Positions 35,370 to 44,470 of a stretch of DNA of 64,000 nucleotides are shown one piece after another. The notes beneath the pieces were generated by a model. That model saw only the letters and a list, made by a program, of their open reading frames with translations. It did not search any database and was not told where the DNA came from. The position numbers were made by a program, and so were the translations under genes. The stretch lies in assembly GCA_021774575.1 (NCBI GenBank), contig JAJFIX010000006.1, forward strand, positions 248,001-312,000, in the 5' to 3' direction. Source of the DNA: Alphaproteobacteria bacterium (GTDB taxonomy: Bacteria; Pseudomonadota; Alphaproteobacteria; UBA6615). Positions within the stretch are counted from its first letter, which is position 1, and each line of letters starts with the position of its first letter.

Positions 35370-37115
35370 ATGCCAACGACGTTCAAGCGGGGGGCCAGGT
35401 CGGTCCGCAACCAAATGATTGCGGTTGGGTTGGTGGCTGTTTTCGCGGGCGCTTGGGCGGGACCAGCCCTTGCCTGGGGGCATTTGCCGGAATTTGGGGT
35501 TGCTTCTCAAAGCCCAACCCTGGTGCTCGACGTTGTCGAGCGCGGGCGCATTCGCTTTTGCGTTGAAAATAAAGACGACCGATATGTAGACGGTGATCTG
35601 GAAATACTGGTCGAGGCGTCGCTTCGGGTCTGGCTGACCGAAATCGAAGATCTTGTCGGTCGGGATATTGCTGTGGAGCGCGAATGCGCGATTTCCATGG
35701 TCGACCTGATGGTCGTATTCGGCGATGTTGCCGGCGGCAGTAATGGCGAGGGGCCGGCGGATTTTGCCTACCGGGCGCCGCTCACCCGGGGCGCCAACCG
35801 GTTTTCCCTGGTCGCCTTCAATACGGTCGATACGAATGCTGCGGGCGGTAATGAGCTGGTCTTCATGAGCGCGTTGGATTTTTTAGGTGAGACGGCGTCG
35901 CTCGATCAGGCGGACAAGCTGGAATTTCTGCGGCTCATATCGACCGATGCGCCAAATCGGTTTCTCGGCCGTAGGTTTGCCACCATGGAGCGGGTCTTCG
36001 GCCGTGTTGGGGAAAAGGCGGGCTTTGAAGTCGATACCGGCCCGGCCGTTGCCGAGCGCCTCGGTATCACCGATAATCCGGCCGACCTCTTTCCAGTGAT
36101 GATCCATGAATTCGGTCATGCGTTTGGCCTATGCGACATGCGGCCAATTCCTTATGAAATTCGATGCAATCGGCAATGGCGGACGGAATTGACGGACAGT
36201 TCCGTGATGGCCTTTGGCGGATATGTTTTGCGCCCCGACGATATCGAAGGTATCAGGTCCATTTTCGAGCGTTTCGCCAAGCGCCCGTTTCTCGATGGAC
36301 GTATTTTCGGTGCCGATGATCGCCAGCCCGACGACCGATTTAACCGGGCACTGGTACGTATTGAACGCGAAGACCGGGGGCCGTTGATCGGGACCTTTGT
36401 TGGCGATTGCCGGACGGTTTTGGCTTCGGGTCACGGATTGTTTTCAGATGGTGGTGCCACTGTTTCGATGGAAGATATGGCGTTGTTCCCAGTTTGGCAG
36501 ACTGAAAATGCGGTTGAGCTTGAGGTCGACTGGGAGACCAGTGTGGCGACCAGTGTGGCGGATGGCTTGGAGCAGCCGATATTCCGCTCCGCCGCCGTTC
36601 CCGAGGCGGATTTTTTCGCCGTCCGTTTGACCGAAGATGCCGAGGGCTGTCAGCCGGTCATAATAGACCAGGCGAGTGCCACCCAGATCGTCAATGCCAA
36701 CGGGCCATTTGAAGTCGTCAGTTTGGGTGGGTTCGGTCCAGACGGCCGTCTGGCGGCAACTGTGAGCGTTCAAGCGGCGGGCTCTTGCGAAATCTTCAGC
36801 CGTCCGTTCGGCAATAAATTTTATCAAGACCCGGCCAATTTTCTGACCGATTGCGACTTGAGCCATGAAAACGAGGGTAGTCCGGTTATCACCGAGCAAA
36901 ACGGCGAATTTTACTTAATCGGAATTTCCGCCGGTGCAGACCGGCTGCCCCAATTTATGCGCAGTGACGAAAGTTATATCGTGCCGGTGGTTCCGGGCCA
37001 GGCCGAGTTCGCCAGTGGCGCTACTTATCGCGGCAGCGAGGGCAGTATCGCCGGGGCCAATATATTTATCCGTCTCGGGGGGGCTCTGCTGGCGGCGATA
37101 ACGTCGGGCGAATGA
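35370..37115 (+). CDS. Exported metzincin metalloprotease fused to a trypsin-like serine protease domain
   Basis: The 581-residue protein has a signal peptide (KRGARSVRNQM, hydrophobic core, cleavage near GPALA). Residues ~55-305 look like a metzincin: HEFGHAFGLCD (246-256) gives zinc ligands H246, H250 and D256 with E247; SSVMAFGGY (278-285) is a Met-turn, and LRPDDIEGIRSIFERF follows as in matrixins. Residues ~335-575 look like an S1-type serine protease: DCRTVLASGHGLF with H355, EADFFAVRLTE with D414, and CDLSHENEGSPVI with S504. Cys residues (C347, C427, C473, C495) could form disulfides. I know no described protein of this layout. Domain calls rest on motifs read by eye; activity is unproven. 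Confidence 0.75.
   Translation: MPTTFKRGARSVRNQMIAVGLVAVFAGAWAGPALAWGHLPEFGVASQSPTLVLDVVERGRIRFCVENKDDRYVDGDLEILVEASLRVWLTEIEDLVGRDIAVERECAISMVDLMVVFGDVAGGSNGEGPADFAYRAPLTRGANRFSLVAFNTVDTNAAGGNELVFMSALDFLGETASLDQADKLEFLRLISTDAPNRFLGRRFATMERVFGRVGEKAGFEVDTGPAVAERLGITDNPADLFPVMIHEFGHAFGLCDMRPIPYEIRCNRQWRTELTDSSVMAFGGYVLRPDDIEGIRSIFERFAKRPFLDGRIFGADDRQPDDRFNRALVRIEREDRGPLIGTFVGDCRTVLASGHGLFSDGGATVSMEDMALFPVWQTENAVELEVDWETSVATSVADGLEQPIFRSAAVPEADFFAVRLTEDAEGCQPVIIDQASATQIVNANGPFEVVSLGGFGPDGRLAATVSVQAAGSCEIFSRPFGNKFYQDPANFLTDCDLSHENEGSPVITEQNGEFYLIGISAGADRLPQFMRSDESYIVPVVPGQAEFASGATYRGSEGSIAGANIFIRLGGALLAAITSGE
36536..36559 (+). repeat. 12-bp tandem repeat (x2) in the double-protease gene
   Basis: GACCAGTGTGGC is repeated exactly, coding a TSVATSVA stretch in the linker region of the serine-protease-like domain. 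Confidence 0.8.
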
Positions 37116-37134
37116 GTGCCCGACCGTTTTGGGC

Positions 37135-38034
37135 CTATCCGTCGACGAACATCTCCCGTTTATAGCCTTGAAAATACAGCAGCGCGGTTAAATCGCCGTA
37201 ATCGATGCGTATGTCGGCGGCATCGCGCAGGATCGGCTTACCGCGATAAGCGGCCCCCATTCCGGCAGCTTCAATCATTGCCAGATCGTTGGCGCCGTCA
37301 CCGACGGCTAATCCGTCTTCCGGGGCCAATCCATTTGTTTTGGCCAGGCTTTGCAAAGCCGCGAGCTTTGCCTGCCGGTCGAGGATTGGCTCGACAACCC
37401 GTCCGGTGAGCTTGCCATCGCTGATTTCCAATTGATTGGCCTGCTCGGCGGCAAACCCGACTTCCCGCGCGACATGGGTGGTAAATTGGCTGAAACCACC
37501 GGAAACCAGCATGGTTTTTGCACCCTCTTCGGCCATGGTCGCGACCAGGGTTTTTGCCCCGTGGGTGAAGTCCAAATCGGCAATTGCTTTGTCGATAATT
37601 GCCACGTCCAGCCCTTTTAGCGTTGCAACACGCTCTCGCAGGGCGTCCTTGAAATCGATTTTACCTTCCATCGCCCGCGCCGTTACCTCGGCCACTGCCC
37701 GGCCGACACCGGCATGCACGGCCAGTTCGTCGAGGGTCTCGCCAACAACAATTGTCGCGTCCATGTCGGCGATGAGAAATCGCTTCTTGCGGTTCTCTGC
37801 GGGGAGGACGGCAAAATCGACTTCCGCCACGCTCAATGGCCGTTCGACCAACAGACGCAAGCCCGCCGCCTCGCCAGCCTCGACGCTCATATCGCAGGCC
37901 TCGTCGGGGGCAAGCCAGCTCGGCGGGCCGAGGGTCAGTCCGGCCTGCTCGGCGTGGCGCCGCAAATCGTCGGTCAGCGCTTCGTTGACACGATAGCTGC
38001 CGGGCGGGGCAATCAGGGTGAGTATATGGGTCAT
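37135..38034 (-). CDS. serB: Phosphoserine phosphatase SerB
   Basis: SerB dephosphorylates phosphoserine in the last step of serine synthesis. The 299-residue product has an N-terminal ACT-like region (1-80) and a HAD domain: FLIADMDATIVVGETLDELA (catalytic Asp pair), TMLVSGGFSQFTTHVA, and GLAVGDGANDLAMIEAAG. The usual motif I DMDST is DMDAT here, a mild variant. It converges with the double-protease gene (19 bp) and diverges from miaA (21 bp). Confidence 0.95.
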   Translation of the reverse strand: MTHILTLIAPPGSYRVNEALTDDLRRHAEQAGLTLGPPSWLAPDEACDMSVEAGEAAGLRLLVERPLSVAEVDFAVLPAENRKKRFLIADMDATIVVGETLDELAVHAGVGRAVAEVTARAMEGKIDFKDALRERVATLKGLDVAIIDKAIADLDFTHGAKTLVATMAEEGAKTMLVSGGFSQFTTHVAREVGFAAEQANQLEISDGKLTGRVVEPILDRQAKLAALQSLAKTNGLAPEDGLAVGDGANDLAMIEAAGMGAAYRGKPILRDAADIRIDYGDLTALLYFQGYKREMFVDG

Positions 38035-38055
38035 CTTCGGCTATAAGCCTTTATC

Positions 38056-38949
38056 ATGAGGAAAAGGGCACGGGTCACGATTATCGGCGGAACCACGGCG
38101 AGCGGCAAATCCCGTGCGGCGTTGGCCTTGGCGCAGGCCAACGACGGGGTGGTGATAAACGCCGATGCAATGCAAATCTACCGCGATCTCGAAATTCTCA
38201 CGGCGCGTCCCGGCCCGGCGGACCTCGCGGCAGCGCCTCACAGGCTTTACGGTATTACCGACGGGGCCGAACGATCCAGCGTTGCCACCTGGCGCGGGCT
38301 GACGGTCGAGGCAATCGATGGGGCCCTGGCAGAAGGGCGCTTGCCAATCGTCGTCGGGGGGACGGGGCTTTATTTGCGGGCCCTCATGCAAGGGCTGGCA
38401 CCGGTCCCTGAAATCCCTGAAGAGACGAGCCAAGAGGCACTGGCGCTTTACGACGAAACTGGCGGCTCCGCATTTCATGCCAGGCTCACGGCGATTGATC
38501 CGGAAATGGCGGTGCGGCTCAACCCAGGCGACCGGCAACGAACCACGCGCGCCTTTGCGGTGTTCAACGCCACTGGCCATTCGCTGGCCCATTGGCAGCG
38601 CCAACCGGTGGATCAACCGCCCTATATATTTGATGCCACTGTCATTGTCCCTGAGCGGACGGCGCTCTATTCAGCGTGCGACGCACGTCTTGAGGAGATG
38701 ATGGAGGACGGGGCGATCGAAGAGGTCCGAGCCCTCATCGCGCGCGGCCTGGAGCCGACATTGCCGGTGATGAAGAGCCTGGGGGTGGCCGCGATTGCTA
38801 GCCATATCGGCGGAGATATAAGCCGGGCCGAGGCCCTGGCCGCAGGCCAGCAGGCAACGCGTAATTACGCAAAGCGCCAGACGACCTGGTTCCGAAATCA
38901 GATGTCCGACGCCAAAATGGTCGCTCATTACGGTGAGATACCCATTTAA
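38056..38949 (+). CDS. miaA: tRNA dimethylallyltransferase MiaA
   Basis: MiaA adds a dimethylallyl group to A37 of tRNAs that read UNN codons. The 297-residue product has the P-loop IIGGTTASGKSRAALALA, VINADAMQIYRDLEILTARP, PIVVGGTGLYLRALMQGL and the C-terminal YAKRQTTWFRNQ. The length is slightly shorter than average. Its start is 21 bp from the divergent serB start, so the two promoters must overlap the genes' 5' ends. Confidence 0.96.
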   Translation: MRKRARVTIIGGTTASGKSRAALALAQANDGVVINADAMQIYRDLEILTARPGPADLAAAPHRLYGITDGAERSSVATWRGLTVEAIDGALAEGRLPIVVGGTGLYLRALMQGLAPVPEIPEETSQEALALYDETGGSAFHARLTAIDPEMAVRLNPGDRQRTTRAFAVFNATGHSLAHWQRQPVDQPPYIFDATVIVPERTALYSACDARLEEMMEDGAIEEVRALIARGLEPTLPVMKSLGVAAIASHIGGDISRAEALAAGQQATRNYAKRQTTWFRNQMSDAKMVAHYGEIPI

Positions 38950-38994
38950 GTAATTTTATTTCATTTAATTCTATATAATAATAATTATATTCTC

Positions 38995-39023
38995 TTGACC
39001 GGCCAATACAGGCATCATATGTT
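38995..39023 (+). promoter_or_regulatory. Candidate sigma-70 promoter for ilvB
   Basis: TTGACC (38995-39000) and TATGTT (39018-39023) are separated by 17 bp in an AT-rich stretch following miaA. Transcription would start about 75 bp before ilvB. Confidence 0.45.
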
Positions 39024-39096
39024 TCGTGCGAGATCCGGCGGCCGCCTGTTTGAAGCGCCGCCGATATTTTTGCTTTCGGGTGGCCCGACTGAATAG
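39019..39096 (+). other. Possible leader ORF and hairpin before ilvB
   Basis: A 25-codon open frame (MFRARSGGRLFEAPPIFLLS...) ends 11 bp before the ilvB start. Within it GGCGGC (39037-39042) can pair with GCCGCC (39057-39062), followed by a short T-run (39067-39071). This recalls an attenuator, but the codons are not strikingly rich in Leu/Ile/Val and the ATG overlaps the proposed -10, so it may be fortuitous. Confidence 0.2.
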
Positions 39097-39107
39097 GAAG
39101 CCAAGTC

Positions 39108-40880
39108 ATGACGCAAGAACAGGACCTGCAGCCTGGCGCAGAAATCGTAATTCGGGCCCTCATCGACCAGGGCGTCGAGGTTATATTTGGCTATCCCGGC
39201 GGCGCGGTGTTGCCGCTCTATGACGCGATCTTCAAACAGAACGCAATCAAACATCATATCGTCCGCCACGAACAAGGGGCGGTGCATATGGCCGAAGGCT
39301 ATGCCCGTTCAACCGGCAAGGTCGGTGTGGTGCTGGTCACGTCCGGGCCAGGTGCGACCAACGCGGTGACCGGTTTGACCGACGCCCAGATGGATTCGAT
39401 TCCGATCGTTTGTCTGACCGGCCAGGTGCCGACCCATTTGATCGGCAATGATGCGTTTCAAGAGGCCGATACGACCGGCATCACGCGGTCCTGCACCAAA
39501 CACAATTACTTGGTGAAGGATTCAAACAAGCTCGCGGCGACCATCCACGAGGCCTTTCATGTGGCGTCAACCGGCCGACCCGGCCCGGTGGTGGTCGATC
39601 TGCCCAAAGATATTCAATTTGCGCCCGCGCCCTATGTGGGCCCGGCAGAAAAAGCCGATCACCCGTCTTATAAGCCCCATGTTTCGGTCAATATGGATGC
39701 CGTGGAACGGGCGGCCGACGCGATCGAGGCAGCAAAGCGGCCGATATTCTACATTGGCGGCGGCTGTATTAATTCAGGGCCGCAAGCCTGTGCGCTGGTG
39801 ACGAAATTTGTCCGCGAAACCGGGTTTCCGGCGACCACGACGCTGATGGGGTTGGGCGCTTTTCCCGGCACCGATCCGTTGGCCCTGGGCATGGTCGGCA
39901 TGCACGGCACCTATGAGTCCAATCTGGCCATGCATGATTGCGACTTGATGATCAATATTGGCGCCCGGTTCGACGACCGGGTGACCGGCAGGCTCGATGC
40001 CTTTTCGCCTGACTCGGTGAAAATTCACGTCGATATTGACCGCAGCTCGATCAATAAGTCGGTGCCCGTCGACATACCGATTGTCGGCGATGTCGGCGAG
40101 GCGATGACGGCATTATTTAAGGTCTGGAAATCCAAGAAACGCAAGATCAACGGCTCGGCACTGGCGCTGTGGTGGGAGCAGATCGATAAATGGCGCAGCG
40201 TCGATTGCCTGGCCTTTAACCAGGATCCTCAGGGCCCTATTAAGCCACAATATGCGCTGGAACGCCTCTATCAGTTGACCAAGGACCGCAATACCTATGT
40301 GACCACCGAGGTCGGACAGCATCAGATGTGGGCGGCGCAATATTATAAGTTCGACACGCCCAATCGCTGGATGACTTCGGGGGGGCTCGGGACTATGGGA
40401 TATGGCTTGCCGGCCGCCATCGGTGTTCAGGTGGCTCATCCCGATGCCCTGGTGCTTGATATTGCAGGCGAGGCCTCGACCATGATGAATATTCAAGAAC
40501 TCGGTACGATGGCGCAATATAATCTGCCGGTTAAGGTTTTCATCCTGAATAACGAGTATCTCGGCATGGTGCGCCAATGGCAGGAATTGCAGCATGGCAG
40601 CCGCTATTCGGAAAGCTATAGCTCGGGCTTGCCCGATTTTATAAAGCTTGCGGAAAGTTTTGGCGCAAAAGGTTTACGGGCCAGCCGTCCCGACGAGGTC
40701 GATGGACTGATTGAAGAAATGATTGTCCATGACGGTCCCGTTATCGCCGATGTGATGGTTGCCAAAGAGGAAAGCTGCTATCCGATGATCCCAGGCGGTG
40801 CGCCCCATAATGAAATACTGCTCGGACCCGAGAGCGCCGTGGAGCAGAAAACCTCCGAGGAAGGCATGGTGTTGGTCTAA
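39108..40880 (+). CDS. ilvB: Acetolactate synthase large subunit (biosynthetic)
   Basis: This TPP enzyme condenses pyruvate with pyruvate or 2-oxobutyrate, the first common step to valine, leucine and isoleucine. The 590-residue product has [15 protein letters not shown], the catalytic Glu in [32 protein letters not shown], and GDGxxN-type TPP site variants around [18 protein letters not shown]. Note that GEAS replaces the more common GDGS/GDAS. The length and FAD/TPP domain order are standard. The regulatory subunit gene follows with a 1-bp overlap. Confidence 0.96.
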   Translation: MTQEQDLQPGAEIVIRALIDQGVEVIFGYPGGAVLPLYDAIFKQNAIKHHIVRHEQGAVHMAEGYARSTGKVGVVLVTSGPGATNAVTGLTDAQMDSIPIVCLTGQVPTHLIGNDAFQEADTTGITRSCTKHNYLVKDSNKLAATIHEAFHVASTGRPGPVVVDLPKDIQFAPAPYVGPAEKADHPSYKPHVSVNMDAVERAADAIEAAKRPIFYIGGGCINSGPQACALVTKFVRETGFPATTTLMGLGAFPGTDPLALGMVGMHGTYESNLAMHDCDLMINIGARFDDRVTGRLDAFSPDSVKIHVDIDRSSINKSVPVDIPIVGDVGEAMTALFKVWKSKKRKINGSALALWWEQIDKWRSVDCLAFNQDPQGPIKPQYALERLYQLTKDRNTYVTTEVGQHQMWAAQYYKFDTPNRWMTSGGLGTMGYGLPAAIGVQVAHPDALVLDIAGEASTMMNIQELGTMAQYNLPVKVFILNNEYLGMVRQWQELQHGSRYSESYSSGLPDFIKLAESFGAKGLRASRPDEVDGLIEEMIVHDGPVIADVMVAKEESCYPMIPGGAPHNEILLGPESAVEQKTSEEGMVLV

Positions 40881-41422
40881 TGTCTGATCCGCAATTTGTG
40901 TACACAAAACCAAGCGTCACCGAGGCGGTTGAGCGGCACACTATCGCTGTTTTGGTTGAAAATGAGCCCGGCGTATTAGCCCGGGTGATCGGTCTGTTTT
41001 CCGGGCGTGGTTATAATATCGAAAGCCTGACCGTGGCCGAAGTCGTCGGGGATCGAAATATCAGCCGGATCAACGTCGTAACCACCGGGACACCGATGGT
41101 CATCGAGCAAATCAAAGCGCAATTGCAGCGGCTGGTGCCGATATACGATGTTGTCGATTTAACCGCGCTGGGACCACATATTGAACGCGAAGTGGCCTTG
41201 GTCAAGGTCGCCAATGAGGGCTCAAACCGGCGCGAAGCGCTTCGTATTGCCGATATCTTTGGCGCTCGCGTTGCCGATACGACGATTGAGAGCTTCGTTT
41301 TTTCAATGACCGGCGAAACCGACAAGGTCGATAGCTTCATCGAATTGATGACGGCGCTGGGTAAAGTCGAGGTTGCCCGGTCCGGTGTTGTTGCCATCTC
41401 ACGCGGCAAAGAGATTATGTAA
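40880..41422 (+). CDS. ilvH: Acetolactate synthase regulatory small subunit
   Basis: The 180-residue product carries the N-terminal ACT domain (HTIAVLVENEPGVLARVIGLFSGRGYNIESLTVA) that senses valine, then the second ACT-like half (EREVALVKVANEGSNRREAL). ATG 40880 shares its A with the ilvB TAA stop, so the subunits are coupled. It is full length for IlvH. Confidence 0.97.
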   Translation: MSDPQFVYTKPSVTEAVERHTIAVLVENEPGVLARVIGLFSGRGYNIESLTVAEVVGDRNISRINVVTTGTPMVIEQIKAQLQRLVPIYDVVDLTALGPHIEREVALVKVANEGSNRREALRIADIFGARVADTTIESFVFSMTGETDKVDSFIELMTALGKVEVARSGVVAISRGKEIM

Positions 41423-41518
41423 TTGCCGAAATCCTCCGGGCGCTGTAAAAACCGGCGCAAATCTATTCATGAATGCGCCGACCGGGCGCGTTGTTACTGA
41501 CCAAAAGGGATCCACGCC

Positions 41519-42538
41519 ATGCGCGTTTATTATGACCGCGACGCCGATGTAAACCTGATCAAATCGAAAAAGATCGCCGTCGTCGGCTATGGCAGTCAGG
41601 GCCATGCCCATGCCAATAATCTGCGCGATAGCGGCGCCAAAGATATCGTCATCGCCCTGCGTGACGGCTCGGCTTCGGCAAAAAAAGCCGAAGATGCTGG
41701 GTTTAAGGTGATGACTGTCGCTGATGCCGCTGCCTGGGCCGATGTTGTTTCGATGTTGGCGCCCGATGAATTGCAGCGTCACATCTATCGCGACGACCTG
41801 CACGCCAATATGAAAAAGGGTGCGTCGCTGATTTTCGCCCACGGGCTGGTCGTCCATTTCAGCCTGGTTGAGCCGCGCGACGATATTGATGTTTTGATGG
41901 TTGCGCCCAAGGGGCCGGGTCACACCGTGCGCGGCGAATATCAACGCGGCGCCGGGGTGCCGTGTTTGATTGCCGTCGATAAAGACCAAAGCGGCAATGC
42001 CCATGATATCGGGCTTTCCTATGCCAGCGCCATCGGCGGTGGCCGGGCCGGTATTATCGAAACCACGTTTAAAGAAGAGTGCGAAACCGATCTCTTCGGC
42101 GAGCAGGCGGTTCTGTGTGGCGGTCTGACCTCACTGATCAAGGCGGGTTTCGAAACCTTGGTGGAAGCTGGTTATGCACCGGAAATGGCATATTTCGAAT
42201 GTGTGCATGAGGTCAAATTGATCGTCGATCTCATTTATGAGGGCGGCATCGCAAATATGCGTTATTCGATCTCAAACACGGCTGAATTCGGCGATTATAC
42301 CCGCGGCCCGCGCCTTGTCACCGACGAGACCAAGGCGGAGATGAAGAAAATTCTTTCCGAAATTCAGCAGGGCAGCTTCAGCCGCGAATGGATGTTGGAA
42401 AACGAGGTCAATCAGACCGGATTCAAAACCATGCGACGTAAAGAATCCGAGCATGGCATCGAAGAGGTCGGGCAGCGTCTGCGCGATATGATGCCCTGGA
42501 TCACCGAAGGGGCGTTGGTCGATAAGGCCAAGAATTAG
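41519..42538 (+). CDS. ilvC: Ketol-acid reductoisomerase
   Basis: IlvC rearranges and reduces acetolactate with NADPH. This is the 339-residue class I form: [59 protein letters not shown], and metal ligands in [22 protein letters not shown]. The C-terminal SNTAEFGDY segment is intact. It follows ilvH after 96 bp and precedes speD by 5 bp. Confidence 0.98.
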   Translation: MRVYYDRDADVNLIKSKKIAVVGYGSQGHAHANNLRDSGAKDIVIALRDGSASAKKAEDAGFKVMTVADAAAWADVVSMLAPDELQRHIYRDDLHANMKKGASLIFAHGLVVHFSLVEPRDDIDVLMVAPKGPGHTVRGEYQRGAGVPCLIAVDKDQSGNAHDIGLSYASAIGGGRAGIIETTFKEECETDLFGEQAVLCGGLTSLIKAGFETLVEAGYAPEMAYFECVHEVKLIVDLIYEGGIANMRYSISNTAEFGDYTRGPRLVTDETKAEMKKILSEIQQGSFSREWMLENEVNQTGFKTMRRKESEHGIEEVGQRLRDMMPWITEGALVDKAKN

Positions 42539-42543
42539 GCCAA

Positions 42544-42942
42544 ATGCAGAAGGATTATTTTGTCGAGCGCGATGGCGAGACGTTCGCCGGTCTGCACCTG
42601 CTCTACGATATCTGGGCGGCCGAGCGCCTCGACGATAAGGCCTATGTAGAAGGGGCTCTGCGCGATGCAGCGGTGGCGGCAAACGCCACCGTCTTGCACG
42701 TTCATGTGCACGAGTTCTCCGAGACCGGCGGCTTATCAGGGGTGGCGATCTTGGCCGAAAGCCACATTTCGGTTCATACTTGGCCCGAGCGCAATTTTGC
42801 CGCCTTTGATATATTTATGTGCGGCGACTGCGACGCCTATGACGCCGTACCGGTCCTTCGCGCCGCCTTTGCGCCGCAAAATGAGCGTCTTGACGAAGTA
42901 CGACGCGGTCGATCATTGGCTGCGGTCGAACGGGCGGCGTGA
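42544..42942 (+). CDS. speD: S-adenosylmethionine decarboxylase proenzyme
   Basis: SpeD makes decarboxylated SAM, the aminopropyl donor for spermidine. The 132-residue proenzyme has the self-cleavage site at E72-S73 in LAESHISVHTWPE; Ser73 becomes the pyruvoyl group. HLLYDIWAAERL, the C-x-CGDCDAY-like segment (FMCGDCDAYDAV) and the short length place it in the bacterial class 1b group. It overlaps speE (GTGA). Confidence 0.96.
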   Translation: MQKDYFVERDGETFAGLHLLYDIWAAERLDDKAYVEGALRDAAVAANATVLHVHVHEFSETGGLSGVAILAESHISVHTWPERNFAAFDIFMCGDCDAYDAVPVLRAAFAPQNERLDEVRRGRSLAAVERAA

Positions 42943-43817
42943 CCGAAGCTCTTGCCTGGCGCTGGTTCGATGAGACCTTGGACGAGGGCTATCGCCTGGG
43001 GCTCGAAATAGACCGGGTGATTATTGAAAGCGAGAGCAGCACCCAGGCTATAGGTCTCTACGAGACCGTCAAATTTGGCCGCGTGCTAACCCTGGACGGG
43101 GTTATCCAGACCTGCGAGCGCGACGAGTTCATTTATCATGAGATGATGGCTCACATGCCGCTCTTTGCTCATAGCGGAGCAGGAGCCGAGGCGCTTCGGG
43201 TTTGTGTTATCGGCGGCGGCGATGGCGGCATGTTGCGCGAAATCCTCAAGCATAGGCACGCGACCGCAACCCTGGTCGAAATCGATGGGGGGGTGATCGA
43301 ATTTTGTAAAACTCATTTGCCCAATTTGTCTGCCGGTGCTTTCGACGACCCCCGCGCCAATATCATTGTTGCCGATGGCGCCGCCGTTATGGCCTCCGAC
43401 GGACCGGTCTTTGACGTCATCATTGTGGACTCGACCGATCCGATCGGTCCCGGTGCCATATTATTCAGCGAGCAATTTTATGCCGATTGCAAATCGCGCC
43501 TGGCGCCCGGCGGCATCCTCGTCACCCAGAACGGGGTGCCAATGATCCAGGGCGACGACCTCCGACGCTCAGTGGGGTATTTTGCCAAATATTTTGCCGA
43601 TGCGAGCTGTTATTTGGCGCCAATACCGACCTATTTTGGCGGCTTTATGGCATTTGGCTGGGCTAGCGATGACGATCAATGCCGCCAGGTGACTGAAGAT
43701 GTGATCGCAAAAAGGGTCGCCGCCGCGCAAATTTCGACCCGCTATTACAATGCGGAGATTCACCGGGCCGCGTTTGCTCTGCCCCAATATATTCGGACTT
43801 TATTCGACGGAACCTGA
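42939..43817 (+). CDS. speE: Spermidine synthase SpeE
   Basis: SpeE transfers the aminopropyl group from decarboxylated SAM to putrescine. The 292-residue product from GTG 42939 has RVLTLDGVIQTCERDEFIYHEMMAHMPL, RVCVIGGGDGGMLREILKH and VIIVDSTDPIGPGAILFSEQFY, all catalytic/binding signatures. The GTG start overlaps the speD stop. With speD it forms a complete two-gene spermidine branch. Confidence 0.96.
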   Translation: MTEALAWRWFDETLDEGYRLGLEIDRVIIESESSTQAIGLYETVKFGRVLTLDGVIQTCERDEFIYHEMMAHMPLFAHSGAGAEALRVCVIGGGDGGMLREILKHRHATATLVEIDGGVIEFCKTHLPNLSAGAFDDPRANIIVADGAAVMASDGPVFDVIIVDSTDPIGPGAILFSEQFYADCKSRLAPGGILVTQNGVPMIQGDDLRRSVGYFAKYFADASCYLAPIPTYFGGFMAFGWASDDDQCRQVTEDVIAKRVAAAQISTRYYNAEIHRAAFALPQYIRTLFDGT

Positions 43818-43828
43818 CGAAACCATCA

Positions 43829-44365
43829 TCATAATTTTTCGAGTATTTCCATCGCTTGATCGATGCTCAATACGGCAAATGTTGCCGATGATTTTTTATC
43901 GGTAATCCGTATTGTGGTTCCGATTCCCGCCGCTATTCCCGCCTCTATGTCGCTTTCCCGGTCGCCGATTATCGCAGAGGCGGCGAGGTCGATATTATGA
44001 TCCGCCGCTGCTTTCAAGATCATTCCCGGCGCGGGTTTGCGGTCCGGGGACACGCGCTTATACGACCCTATGGCGTCGGTTGGGTGAGTCGGGTCAAAAT
44101 AGACACCGGCGATTTCGATCTCTTCTTCAAGGAGCTGTGCTGTCATCCACCGGGTCAGTGAATGGAACTGGGCCTCGCTATAGTGCCCCCGGCCGATGCC
44201 CGACTGATTGGTCACGACGATAAGCACATAATCTTGTCGGCGCGCCTGGCGAAGGGCAGCGAAAACGCCAGGCAGGAATTGAAAATCGTCGATTTGGTAG
44301 ACATATCCACTATCCTCGTTGATAACGCCGTCACGATCGAGGAAGAGGGCTTTGCGCTTTTTCAT
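43829..44365 (-). CDS. HAD-IIIA phosphatase, GmhB-like (heptose 1,7-bisphosphate phosphatase family)
   Basis: The 178-residue product from ATG 44365 has the HAD-IIIA motifs KALFLDRDGVINEDSGYV, VVTNQSGIGRGHYSEAQF, YKRVSPDRKPAPGMILKAA and AIIGDRESDIEAGIAAG. GmhB removes the C7 phosphate of heptose bisphosphate in LPS core synthesis; histidinol-phosphate phosphatases share the fold. One difference is that the zinc-ligand Cys cluster usual in GmhB is not seen between motifs II and III. The open frame extends to 44635 but that part overlaps the divergent gene's region and is not family-like. Confidence 0.85.
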   Translation of the reverse strand: MKKRKALFLDRDGVINEDSGYVYQIDDFQFLPGVFAALRQARRQDYVLIVVTNQSGIGRGHYSEAQFHSLTRWMTAQLLEEEIEIAGVYFDPTHPTDAIGSYKRVSPDRKPAPGMILKAAADHNIDLAASAIIGDRESDIEAGIAAGIGTTIRITDKKSSATFAVLSIDQAMEILEKL

Positions 44366-44470
44366 AAATACTTGATAACTGCCGGGACACTGGTCGGACA
44401 AGCGCTTTGCCGGCGCGAGTGGATTTCGCGTAAACTGTGGAGGCTTTTTAAAAAAAGGTTTATCTCGCAA

